Below are positions 23,061-34,563 of a stretch of 64,000 bases of DNA, piece after piece. Location: positions 5,092,446 through 5,156,445 of the forward strand of contig NC_063261.1 in the NCBI RefSeq assembly GCF_019578655.1. The letters run 5' to 3'. The notes under the pieces are model-generated. The model was given only the letters and a program-made list of their open reading frames with translations. It ran no database searches and was not told the origin of the DNA. The stretch's first letter is position 1, and every line of letters begins with the position of its first letter. This stretch comes from Ricinus communis (lineage: Eukaryota > Streptophyta > Magnoliopsida > Malpighiales > Euphorbiaceae). Position numbers and translations under genes: made by a program.

Positions 23061-23164
23061 ATAAATAAAATATAAAACAAGAAATATAAAAAATAAGAAA
23101 GTATAAATCAAATAAAAGACAAAATATTTAATTTATTATCTATTTAATTTAACTATTAATTTCT

Positions 23165-23645
23165 TGATCCACCAGAACCTACCCGATCTATGTATTTTGA
23201 GTTATCATGGCCCAACTTAACAATAAGCATATCCACCTCCTCAAATGCGATCTTCACTTTCCATACTTTCTCCTTCAACCCTACACCTTTTCTGCTCGAT
23301 TATAACACTCTCTGATTGGGTTTCCTTTTCTTTGTGACTATCTGCCTTATTAAACATCATAGCTTCTTCCTCAATCCTTGATATAACTTAGTCACCATCA
23401 CCCTCCCTTTTCTTAAAAATCTTTTCCACTAAGGGAGTCCCCAAAACAATTCCCAAAACTTCCTTCTTTTTTACCCTTAACTTGGGTTATTGCCTATCCC
23501 TCACCATGCAGTCAAAGTTACCTTTTTCATGCACCTTATTCTTTTTCGGCGGTTTCGTCCACAGCCACCACTTCTCTATAGTAGTACTAGGACGACGATT
23601 GGGAGCCCTAAGCCAAACTCCATACGGCCTCTCCATCTTGCCATC
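23165..23645 (-). pseudogene. LINE-type ORF1 (zinc-knuckle, DUF4283-like), C-terminal third
   Basis: Directly left of the MULE, the minus strand encodes KMERPYGVWLRAPNRRPSTT followed by a charged tail. A short '(Y)G-x-W-L-R-A' segment like this follows the CCHC knuckle in plant LINE ORF1 proteins. Reading across the MULE with one TSD removed joins it in frame to YYCPYGK at 39353. Stops occur further on. Confidence 0.75.
23637..23645. repeat. 9-bp target-site duplication of the MULE (left)
   Basis: CTTGCCATC; the right copy at 39353-39361 is CTTGCCATA (8 of 9 identical). Confidence 0.8.
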
Positions 23646-23799
23646 GGGCTTTTTCTTCATTTAATACATTTGAAATTTTTTTTTTATTTTAGAGTAGAAA
23701 TATTAAAATTTTAAATTTTTGATTATTTTGAAAATAAATCACATTTTATGGTATTTTTAAAAGTAAAAAGAAAAAAGAGTTTGGTGCTGTCCGCCTATT

Positions 23800-23829
23800 G
23801 GACTGGCGAATAGAGCTGTTCGCCAGTCC
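23800..23829. repeat. perfect 11-bp stem-loop near MULE left end
   Basis: GGACTGGCGAA and TTCGCCAGTCC flank an 8-base loop. Confidence 0.85.
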
Positions 23830-25792
23830 AACAGGCGGACTGGACCTATACTTAAGTTTTCACTAGCAAATACTGATATCACTCATTTTTCTCCTTCTCT
23901 CAAATTTTTGTCTCCATCTTTTTTTCTTTCGTTTTCTTCTTCCTTCGTTCTTCTTTCAATTCTATCTTTTTTTACTTCTTCCAAAATTCTTTTCTTTCAT
24001 TTCTTTTTTTTCTTTCTTTACTTCTTTCACTTTTTTCTTTCTTTCTTTCAGAATAGCTAGTTCTGTGTTTTTCTTTCTTAATCGGTATAGAATATCTTCG
24101 TTAGCTAGAATTGAAGAATTTCTTTTATTTTTTACTTTAAAAAATAATAGTTGTATGTATAATAATTTATAGATATTATTGAAATTATACAAGAAATCGG
24201 CATATAAGGTAAGAAGTTGTATTTGTAATTTTTTAGATTAAATCTGTGGTTGTTATTATGTTTATTTTTTTCATTAGAAAATACATCATTGACTATTTTA
24301 TAGTAGTTTTATGATAATTATGCAAATTTAAATTAGCACAATATACCTTTTTTAGGATTTGGTGATATGCAATTTATGTAGAGTAAAGTTCGAAACAAAG
24401 AATCAAATAGCTATTACCTCATAGAAACTACAAAAAGAAAAAAAAAAAAAAAGAAAGAAAAGAGCCAAGTACAACTTGGAGCAACAACAACAAATTTCCA
24501 CAAACTTACCGTGCATCAAAAAAGGGCTTTTTAATGCTTTCTTTAAAAGTTTCCTAACATGCATTGCTCATAATTATTCTATTTTACCAAATATAATGGT
24601 AAAAAATATTTTTATAACTAATTTTATAATTATAGTAATTACTCAATAATGTGAATATATAAATATGTAATCATATTCTTATAGACTAATGAAATTAAAA
24701 ATATAGTATTTTATAAAAAAAAAAAGGAAAATTTTGGATAATCAAAAGAAATAATAAATGGATGCAAGAAAATAAAGCAAAATAAAAAACTAGATTTGTA
24801 CATTTAGGAGATGTCTTTTTCTCAAGTTTGTATAACTTCTTGCACGTAGTTCTTGACCATGAGACCTTAGCTCTGACTGAAACAAGTTAGTTCCAAGCTT
24901 AATTACATATCAATTTATATGCAACTGTCCATTACGATATGATTAAGGAATAATTATATTATAACTTTTTAGAATGAAAATTTATTTTTTATTTAAAAAT
25001 AAGTGATTTAATACTCAAAGGTAAATTAATGATAATTACTAATTTTTAAATTTTTAAAATATATTACATTTTAGAGTGAGAATACAATAATTTAATTCCA
25101 TTTATGATATAAAAATTGAGTAGATTCACAGAGAAGTACCTATCCCAGTAATGTATTTGCTAATTTTTTTTGATAATATTATATAATGATATTTGGAGAT
25201 GAATTGTGAGTATGATAAAATGTATAATGTTTGCAGTCAAATGTAAATGTATTATCTTTTGTAGTAACGTTTAAATATAAATGAGTAAGAAATTATAAAC
25301 GAGTATGATGATATTTAAAATTTGTATAGATATTTTTTATTAATTCTTAGTATGTTATTATATAATAATTTTTTAATATAATTGAATAAGAAATCGTCTT
25401 ATTAGTATGATGATATTTAAAATTTGTGTAGATATTTTTTATTAATTTTTAGTATGTTATTATATAATATTTTTTTATTAATCATCTTATGAATAAGTAT
25501 AAATGATATTTAAAATTTTTGTAGGTCTTGTTAATTGTAAAAGAAATCGTCTTATAAGATATGAATTTTCCTCAGTATGCTTTTTAAATATTATATTGTT
25601 ATATTTGATATATTAATATTTGTATTAGATGAGTAGTTTAATTTGTATTAAAAAATTCATATTTATTTATTGCAATTAATTAATAATCAATTTAGATTTT
25701 TTAATGATTTATTTATTTAGTTATATTTTATGTTATTAATTATATTTATATTATTGATACATAAAATTATAGTAGGGCTTACTTGAGTTTCT
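23830..25792. other. AT-rich non-coding MULE sequence
   Basis: Pyrimidine-rich tracts (23880-24060) are followed by AT-rich sequence. A diverged direct repeat of about 120 bp is visible at 25300-25500 ('aatttgtgtagatattttttattaatt'). No protein is supported. Confidence 0.6.
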
Positions 25793-26290
25793 ATGGTTAT
25801 ACGTACTAGTGAACAACAAAGAAAAGTGCGAAAATTACTAAACATGTTAGAAAATATTAAAATGAATCCTGAGGATAATAATAATGACTTGACTCATCTG
25901 GTAAATCGTATTATAAAAATTAATAACTGTATACAAGAGATTTTTTAGAATGGAGGTTTAAGAATAGATAGTGAAAAATATAAAACCCTTAGAACATGTT
26001 ATATTATCCAAATGAACAGGGTATCCTTAATTGTCTGTAGAATAACTATGAAGGTAGAGAAACTTATAAAAGACTTGTTAAAGAATTTATTAAGGAGTAT
26101 GTGAATTGGGTAGCAAGGAAGACATCTAGTTATTCTATTGGCAAGCGAAGTATTAAGCGATACCCTATATTGCCAAAGGTGAATTATGAGTTTCTCGAGA
26201 AAGATAAGGATATATTAGAAAAATCGATTCTTGTCCATAGATGGATTTGTAATTATTATCATATCTATGTTAGTAAAGTTTGTTATGTTT
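25793..26290 (+). pseudogene. unrecognised MULE ORF upstream of transposase
   Basis: A first frame from ATG 25793 (MVIRTSEQQRKVRKLLNMLE) ends at a TAG near 25947. After a frame change, about 26040-26290 encodes a lysine- and tyrosine-rich stretch (YKRLVKEFIKEYVNWVARKT ... KRSIKRYPILPKVNYEFLEK). I do not recognise the family. It lies just upstream of the transposase start and on the same strand, so it may be a separate cargo gene or a 5' exon. Confidence 0.4.
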
Positions 26291-28117
26291 GATTTATATT
26301 TGAAGCATATTTCAAAGCATAGTTATATTCATAAAAACTTACAGGACAGAAACAATGCCTACTATACCATCGTTGCTTATTTATTGGGGTGGTGATATCA
26401 TTTATACTCCAGTAGATGTGTGTTTTATTAGTGGATATTCAAAAATGGTGATGCTTGATGAAGAGCTAAATTTTGTCGTATTGCTATACAACACAAAAAA
26501 ATACTTTGCAACTCAATTGCAATGCGGAAATTACTAAAATCTTATTTAGAGTGTGGGAATTTGATATTTAAAATATGTCAAAGTTGGGGGGAAGATGACA
26601 TTACGATTATCCATCACACTACTAATCAATTTCTAGAGTTGCAATTTGTGGAGTTATTTGTCGAATATAACAATGGTAGCTCTATAGAATAAGTAATGCA
26701 ACCAGTTGAACCTCCATGCCATAAAATGGTGGTTGTAATCAGAGCGTAACTAACAATGGAAATGATAATGGGGATGAGGATATAGATGACAATTCTGATG
26801 ATGATTAAAGTTCTGATACTGAATGTAATGCAAATAATGAGGAAGAGGATAATGGTAGTTATGAAATTGAAACAGTAGATGAGGACGATAAAGAAAACTA
26901 CTATGATGAGTGTCACGACCCATTCTGTGGGCCCGTGACCGGCACCTAGGGAGTGGGTATGCTTAAGGCCACCGAATCTCATAGTAAGCCTTACAGACCA
27001 ATAATTCAAATGAACAGTTAATAAAATATAATTAATCATGACTGACATTTCATAAATGATTCTATCTGGACCTTATAACATCCAACGTCCAACATGGACC
27101 AGAATAATCACAACAATTTAAAAGTTCTCTACTGTGGATAATCTAGAGTAAATAATAACAAAAGTAGGGTACTACAAGTAATTTACAAAAAGTCCGAAGG
27201 AGAAGAAGTCGGACTGTCAAAATGCAGGACGACAAAGAACTCTAACTGTCACCTGAAAAATAAAACTAAGACTGTCAGTCTCGGGAGTGAGTTAAAATCA
27301 AATAATCTTATAACTATTGCATTCTTCACAAAAAATAATAATTATTACAATCAGTACAACAAACCATGTACATCAAATACGAATCATATTATAATCATAC
27401 CATAATTTTAAAAATAATATACATTTTTACATTTGCAGGACGAGTTGCTTAGTAGAACCCTAACTCCAATTACTAGTAGCCTTTCGGATCTCTTAATCCA
27501 ACAGGTCTGGCGCTTAGAGAGCAAAGCTCGACTAGGGTCCTTACCTCCAGCCTGAACACTTGATTTCCAACCAAGCCGGCGCCCAGAGAGCATTGCTCGA
27601 CCAGGGACCTTACCTCCGGCAATTAACTCTACTCAGCCCAGAGAGCAATGCTCGACCAGGGCAAAAATCCATAATAACCTTGTTACCTGTCTATAATCAT
27701 TACCTGTTCGCACACAGTCCTGATGTAACCCATCAGGTGGCATGTTCTACTAAAGCCTCATCCCCAAATCACAATCAGCACATATAATAATAATCATGGT
27801 CTAACAAAATCATTCAACACATATCGAAATAAAGATTTAGAATTTCGGAGAAAACAACATGCAATTTGTGTGGAAAAATAATAATAACAATTGTATTAAT
27901 ATAACATTAACTATCAAAATAACGATATAATATTACTAATAATAATATTAAAATTATTCTCAGTAATTAATAATTAAATAAAATTACTTATATTACGATA
28001 CTAATAATCATATTAAACATGAATTTTAAAGTAGCATATCAAATTAGGCTTGGCAATAGTGCAAAGATTATGTGACTTTAACTCACAGTTCTAATGCTCT
28101 GTGGAGTCAAGGGAAGG

Positions 28118-29830
28118 CTGGATTATCTAGTCATAAAAAATATTCAATTAATAGACATTCTTAAATTTCTCCTATACCTAGACTCCTAGAGTAGACTGCC
28201 TAAAATTAAATTAGACTCGAGAAATATGTCAAAAACTCGGCATAACATACCCTAAATTACGGACATTTACCCCCTGTAAAACAGGTCCAGAACCTGCCAA
28301 AGACACATCAAATATGTTGGAATTAAATAACAGGAGCCGGGCCACAAGAACTGCATTAATATTTTCCTGACTCCGCAACACCATAACACAAATAATTAAA
28401 TTCAATTTATTTTTAAACTAGCCATCACAAGCAATTAATAGTCACAATAATTTTCTAATATTACAACATAATTTTCAGAGTCTAAATAAAATTATATCGA
28501 GTCAAAATTGAAATATTTCGCGCGTCCAAAAAACACCGGGGTCCGGAAGCTGGTCCTGCCAATGGCGTCGAAATTCGAATCCGGAAGAGCCTACGCGAAG
28601 CTCGAGTTGCAGGGAGTCCGGAAGTATAAGAATTTTGGCCGGAAAGTGGCCGGAGGGCGGCGAATCGGGGCTGGAAAGGTGCTACTCCGGCGACACTTCC
28701 CAAGGCTGCCGGCGAGGATTTTCCGGCAGAGGAGAGTTGTTTCCGGGGGTGAGGAGTTTGTTTCCAGCGTCGGTTTGCCGAAAAGATGCTGGCAAGGTGC
28801 CAAATGACGATGACAACCCCCTACCTTTGGTCGACATCAGCAGCGGAAAGGAAAGGAAGCAAGCGGCGGCTTGGCTGCGCACAAGCGGGCGGGGAAGGTG
28901 AGGCAGCCGGCGGAAGAAGCAAGAAGAGAAGAAGGAGAGGGAGAGAGGAAAAGGGAGGAAGGAAAAGAGGAGGGAGAGGATTTTACGTCTCGGGTGGAGC
29001 TGGCGGGAAGACTGGATTATCTAGTCACAAAAAATATTCAATTAATAGACATTCTTAAATTTTTTCCATACCTAGACTCCTAGAGTAGACTGCCTAAAAT
29101 TAAATTAGACTCGAGAAATCTGTCAAAAACTCGGCAGAACTTCCCCTAAATTACGAACATTTACCCCTTGTAAAACAGGTCCAGAACCTGCCAAAGACAC
29201 ATCAAATATGTTGGAATTAAATAACATGAGCCCGGCCATAAGAACTGCATTAATATTTTCCCAACTCCGCAACACCACAACACAAATAATTAAATTCAAT
29301 TTATTTTTAAACTAGCCATCACAAGCAATTAATAGTCACAATAATTTTCTAATATTACAACATAATTTTTAGAGTCTAAATAAAATTATACCGAATCAAA
29401 ATTGAAATATTTCGCACATCCAAAAAACACCAGGGTCCGGAAGCTGGTCCTGCCAATGCTGTCGAAATTCGAATCCGGAAGCGCCTACACGAAGCTCGAG
29501 TTGCAGGGAGTCTGGAAGTATAAGAATTTTGGCCGGAAAGTGGCCGGAGGGCGGCGAATCGGGGCTGGAAAGGTGCTGCTCCAGCGACACTTCCCAAGGC
29601 TGCAGGCGAGGATTTTCCGGCAGAGGAGAGTTATTTCCGGGGGTGGGGAGTTTTTTTCTAGCGTCGGTTTGCCGAAAAGATGCTGGCAAGGTGTCGAACG
29701 ACGATGACAACCCTCTACCTTTGGTCGACATCGGCAGCGGAAAGGAAAGGAAGCGCTTGGAAGAAGCGAGAAGGGAAGAAGGAGAGGGAGAGAGGAAAAG
29801 GGAGGAAGGAAAAGAGGAGGGAGAGGGGGG
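28118..29830. repeat. 894-bp tandem duplication inside the solo LTR
   Basis: Copy 1 starts ctggattatctagtc at 28118 and copy 2 at 29012. The GC-rich block in each (28540-28980 and 29430-29830) gives ORFs in several frames that are not genes. Copy 2 is shorter at its GC-rich end. Confidence 0.88.
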
Positions 29831-29906
29831 GGAAAGGAAAATGAGAAAAGAGAGGGAAAGGGGAGGGGAAGAAAAAGAAGGAAAAAATAATTTTCTTTTT
29901 TTTTAT

Positions 29907-29913
29907 ATATAAA

Positions 29914-29950
<37 letters not shown>

Positions 29951-29952
29951 TA
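29907..29952. repeat. (ATT)n microsatellite
   Basis: About 14 ATT units just before the solo-LTR end. Confidence 0.9.
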
Positions 29953-32172
29953 AAAATAAAAATACTGGATATTACAATGAGGATGAAGATGATGATGATA
30001 ATATGGCAATAGCATTGTATGACCATATTGATACAAGTTCACAAAGCTTTGAAAGTACAAGTGAACAAATGTATCTGAATTGGTTTAAAAGCGTCAATAT
30101 AGAAGAGACGACTTTCCTTCGTGATGGATCATATGTAAATGGTGTGCTATGGGATGCGTCATCTAAATTTCGTACTAGCATGTTCTTTAAATCAAGAGAT
30201 GCGGTTAAAGCAGCTGTAAAGATATGCTCAATGAGAGTATGCTAACAATTTCAAAGTTCAAAAATGAAGAACAACACAACATTGCAATAATTTGCAATCG
30301 TTCAGAAAGCTGTTCATGGAGATTACGTGCAATACTAAAGAAATCGATTGGATTTTTGGAGATTACTAGATATAATGGCCCACACATATGTAGTGCCCTC
30401 TGTTGAATCACAAGATCATAGAAATTTTGACTCATATTTGATATTAGGGTATATTCAAAATATGTTGGTCGGACAACTAGATATTAAGGTGAAAGCTATA
30501 CTAGCACATTTAACAAAAAAAAAGTAGTATAACAACAACATATAAGAAGGTGTAGAAATCAAAGCAAAAAGCTATTGCTAATGCTGTCAGAAATTGGGAT
30601 GAGTCATACAAAAAACTCTATGACTTCATGCACGCTACAGTGACCTTGAATATGGGGTCTGTATGGGACATTGAAGGTGAGGAGTATTGCATGAATAATC
30701 GACTGATTCATGGCGTTAGACAATTTAAAAGGATCTTTTGGTCATAAAAGCCCTACATTAAAGGATTCAAGCATTGTAAGCCTGTGTTATATATTGACGG
30801 TACATTCTTGTTTGGAAAATACAAGCGCGTATTGCTTACTGTTGAAGCAACAGATGGTAATAATAAGATATTACTAGTTGCCTTTGCTATTGTTGAAAAG
30901 AAAAGCAAAGATAACTGGGAGTATTTTCATAATGATGGTTCGATATCATATATGTGATGATCGATATGATATTTATGTCATTTTCGGATCGCTGTATTGG
31001 TATAAAACATGCAATGTCACATCAGTTGTGGCACATCGATATTGCATATGTCACATTACCAACAACTAAAACACATAATTCAAGAATCTGTGAATAAGAA
31101 ATGTTATTGAGCAAGCAGGTGCGTATTATATTTTTGTAATTGTCTATAATAGGATTAATATATTCTATCTTATTGGTCATTATAGTATTTCTGCAATCAC
31201 ACTTTGACCTTTGAAATAGGTCACAAACATCAAAAGAGAAAATTTAATAGGTGGATAAATAAAATTAAAGCTAGGCATCCGAAAATAGCTATATGGCTTG
31301 ATAGTATACCAAAAAAGAAGTGGTCAATATCATTTGATGACGGCCACCAGCATTGATTTTATGACAACTAACTATGCTGAGTCTTTAAATTCAACTTTAA
31401 AACCTATAAGGAGGATGCCTATAATAACCATGATGCATGAGCTGTTTTTGAAGTTGGTCGACATGTTTAATAAGTACTAAATGAAGTATACTGATGGAAT
31501 TGCTGAAGGTTGTACATATACTGATTATTGCATCGAGGTATTGGAGCATTGTATGCAGAAAACAAATGGTCATCACGTTAGAACCTTTAAAAGAAAGACT
31601 AGTGTGTGCTCGGTTACTATTGCCTATAACAATGCGCAAAGGAAAGATGGGCATAATCAAACGGTTAACCTAGCAAACAAACCTGTACTTGCGATAAATT
31701 TAAACAAAGTCAAATACCGTGTTCATATGCAATTACATCATGCATGAAACTTGGAATTGATTATAGGATGTTCATTAAAAAATGGTACAATCTATAATAG
31801 GCGCTTTAATGTTGGTCCATCAATTTCATACCCCTTAGGCATCAAGATTACTGGCAAAAATATACTAAATTCCTTTTGGTGCCTAACCTGGATGGAAGCG
31901 AAAGAAAAAGAGACCGAAAACAAAAAGGATTCAGAATGAGATGGAGTGAAAAAATGCAAAACATGCAAGAACTAGTTTTTGTAGCAAATATGGTCAAACT
32001 AGGCATAATGCTAGGACATGCCGTACATCTTAATTTATTTTCTTATTTTTTGAGTATTTTTATATTATTTTATATATCTTACTTTGTATTGGTAAGCTAA
32101 TTTTATATTTGTATCATTGAATATTTAAGCCACATTATTATCGCAATCAAATTACCAGGTTAGATTTCTATA

Positions 32173-32730
32173 ATGAAACGAAAGAAGGGCGAAGAAAGTA
32201 GCACCAATAAACAAGAGTTTCATACTATGGTTGTGGTTGATAAATATATAGATCCTAGTGGCAATGTTTGGTATGGAAAGAAGAGATCATTTGTAAATCA
32301 ACCAACTCATGCAATATTGAATCAGAGTTGTGTAAATCATATTTTTATAGATCGTCACACATCTAACTTGAAAGAGCTTGAAAATGTGGTTGTTAGTAAA
32401 GAATTAAAATAGAGCAATCTTTGGAAAATAAGGTATGAGCTAGAGCCATATTGCGGATATCATGATCTACCAATACCACTAGCTATTTCAGCAACGTTAT
32501 CTAGACATACTTCAGAAGAAGTTGGAGTTGTGATGGAACAACTAAAGAGGGAGATTAATATAATGAATTATTGATTAGAACAATATCATAAGAAGCATGA
32601 TCCGTTCAGGATGGAACTTCCAAATACTATTCCAATACCTTTAGATGAAGAGGGTGTTTTAAATTATAGTGATAATAATGATAATAACTTTGTCAAATAT
32701 CTTCCTTCATATTTACCCAAATGTAGTTAA
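32173..32730 (+). pseudogene. unrecognised MULE cargo ORF
   Basis: ATG 32173 opens 79 codons (MKRKKGEESSTNKQEFHTMV, then DKYIDPSGNVWYGKKR) to a TAG at 32410. The same frame continues with YELEPYCGYHDLPIPLAISA and, after another stop, FRMELPNTIPIPLDEEGVLN, ending near 32730. One continuous protein of about 185 codons with two stops is likely. I do not recognise it. It follows the transposase on the same strand. Confidence 0.4.
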
Positions 32731-32859
32731 ATTGGTGTTTTATTTAATATTCTAACATATTAATAGTTTTTATTAGTAGGTACCATAACCAATGCATATA
32801 CTCTTAGTGACATATTCGGAGCAACTGGACATTATTAGGCACTAGATGGTATTTTTTAT

Positions 32860-33220
32860 ATCTAATGGATCTGAATAAGCATAATAGTGAGGAGGTACAC
32901 AATCAACTAATGAACGAGTGGGAATTTCAATTATGTCAATTGTAAATTCTACGTGAAGAAGCATTAGAACTTCAAATAAGAGTATCGCGTGCGATTGCTA
33001 TTAGTATGAGTCGATCTACTATCTTTGAGCTCCACACTGCTATATATCGCATTAGAAAAGAGAATAATCAAATCAAAATTCATCTTAATAGAGAGTATAT
33101 TTACATGAAGAAGTAAATGAGGCCATTGAAGATAGGGATCACCAACAAGCTAGAATATTTAGAGCTTTAGAAAATTCACGTGATTGTCTTTCTGATATTG
33201 ATTTTTCTGATAGCGATTAA
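32860..33220 (+). pseudogene. unrecognised MULE cargo ORF, second segment
   Basis: A broken frame contains ALELQIRVSRAIAISMSRST and AIYRIRKENNQIKIHLNREY, an amphipathic, charged stretch. It could be the C-terminal part of the preceding ORF. No family recognised. Confidence 0.3.
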
Positions 33221-33808
33221 TATCAAATATGTATCATCAAACTTAAGATGTTTATAATGCAACCAAACTCTAAAATATTTATTACAGCCACATTGTCATG
33301 AGAATATATATTTTTTATTATAAACCATAATAGGATTGAAATAGGAGGTGATACTTCTTCATCAGATATTTCATAGTCTGATGAATACTTGTTGCAATGC
33401 ATGATATTGTTAGCCTCATTCTCACTCAAGTTTCTGTCGATCGTCATTGCTTGTCACTCAAGTTTCTATCGATCGTCATTGCTTGTTCTTTTGCCAATTG
33501 TAACATGTAATATCTTGATCATCGAAAGAACATTCGATTCTTCTCTTCTCGGACCCGTTTCACTGTGACCTCATAATCTATCATATTTCTTCGATAAAGT
33601 GCTAATGAACGACGTTTTACAACTAGAGCTCCTAATGAATGCAAAACTGAAATCAAATTCTCTGCTTTATCGACTCTAAAGTTCCATTCACGATGCAAAC
33701 CAGCATAATACTCTTCAGATTTGTATATTTCTCAAAATAATATTGATCATCAAATTGTGGTAGAATCCAAACTCTTTCGGTTCTTCTATAATCTGAAGAA
33801 CCAGCCAT
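33220..33808 (-). pseudogene. unrecognised minus-strand MULE ORF
   Basis: ATG at 33808 begins MAGSSDYRRTERVWILPQFD. After one frameshift the sequence continues YYAGLHREWNFRVDKAENLI, SLGALVVKRRSLALYRRNMI and KRVREEKNRMFFR. A 32-bp tandem duplication (33422-33485) disrupts its 3' part, where the frame continues to an acidic tail. It is convergent with the ORFs on its left and divergent from the mobile-domain gene. No family recognised; it may be a captured gene fragment. Confidence 0.4.
33422..33485. repeat. 32-bp tandem duplication
   Basis: Two copies of 'tcactcaagtttct(g/a)tcgatcgtcattgcttg', one base different. The period is not a multiple of three. Confidence 0.92.
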
Positions 33809-34563
33809 ACTCAAATCCAATATGATATTTAGAATTTAGTTGCAATATGGTTTTATACTACTAAAAAGGAATACATAAGGACAATAATACAGTCATGAAT
33901 CTAATGTGAACTTCTTTAAATTATTATTAGAAAGGAGTCCATAAGGATAATAACATAGGCATGAATGTCATGTGAACTTCTGTAAATATATTATAGATAA
34001 GGAATCCATAAAGCAATAATGTATTATATGAAATAAATCTATTGTGTAGTCATATCAAATAATTTATATATAGTGAAGTCATCATAATGATGTGTAATCT
34101 TGTCAACTAATATTTAGGCATCAATGAATGTGATATTTTTTTGTTGGTATTGCAGGTATCGCAACTCATCAGCGTGACTATACCCAGCCTGGTCCGCTCG
34201 ATCTATCATTATTATATTTACAATCATAACACAAATCACAAGCCATCTAGCTCGATGAGGTATACATTAAAATATATAGTGACTTTTTATATTATTTTCA
34301 TGAATTCTTTTCTTTTATATATAACTTTGTATTTTAACTATATAGGTAGACAATAAGGTGCTCAACTGTAGACGTAACAATAAAGCTACACATAGATTAA
34401 ATGATGGACTTGAGCTCGACGACCGTTTACAAGATATACTCAGATAAATGAGTTTATATGGATTAGTCTAGCTGGAATTTTTTCAATTAGATGGACACCT
34501 AATAACCGCACTTGTTGATAGATGGAGGACGGAAACTCATACCTTCTATATCCCAGATAGGGA

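Larger units (their letters stand above)
19430..23160 (-). mobile_element. CACTA (En/Spm) transposon, right end not identified
   Basis: The left terminus CACTACAAAAAACAACC begins at 19430 inside the Copia fragment. It is followed by subterminal repeats rich in 'accgatgg/accgacaa' words (19450-19830). Inside are minus-strand remnants of a CACTA transposase-associated domain and an En/Spm second protein. I could not find the matching terminus (TTTTGTAGTG) to the right, so the right boundary is approximate and the element may be truncated where LINE sequence begins near 23165. Confidence 0.75.
26911..29976. mobile_element. solo LTR (TGTCACGACC family) in the MULE transposase
   Basis: It begins TGTCACGACCC and ends ATTACA, flanked by TSD ATGAG (26906-26910 and 29977-29981). 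Related copies start at 55082 and 63652. No PBS, polypurine tract or second LTR is present, so it is a solo LTR. It carries an internal direct duplication of 894 bp. Long LTRs starting TGTCACGACC are common in plant Gypsy elements; the lineage (Del/Tekay-like) is a guess. Confidence 0.82.
26355..31960 (+). pseudogene. mudrA-type (MULE) transposase, interrupted by a solo LTR
   Basis: The N-terminus (26355) reads TIPSLLIYWGGDIIYTP, then after a frameshift SWGEDDITI and LQFVELFVEYNN and an acidic stretch, the normal start of plant MULE transposases. A solo LTR (26911-29976) cuts the acidic region. After it come the DNA-binding zinc region (30224-30406, CNRSESCSWRLRA), the DDE core with YIDGTFLFGKYK (about 30790-30825), a second Asp in DDRYD (about 30955) and HRYCICHITNN, then FMTTNYAESLNSTLK (about 31358). 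A SWIM zinc finger CTCDKFKQSQIPCSYAI (about 31684-31734) has Tyr where His is usual. A decayed zinc knuckle follows. Several frameshifts and stops make it non-functional. Confidence 0.88.

Noticed and set aside
19430..23160. Right-hand CACTA terminus
   Set aside because: No TTTTGTAGTG-type end was found between 21600 and 23160, so the right limit is left approximate.
26626..27048. Ile-rich minus-strand ORF of 140 codons
   Set aside because: It is the complement of the acidic Asp/Asn/Glu stretch of the MULE transposase and crosses the solo-LTR boundary.
28482..29912. Several overlapping ORFs of 60-127 codons
   Set aside because: They fall in the GC-rich block of a solo LTR, occur in all frames and appear twice because of the 894-bp duplication; no motif supports a gene.
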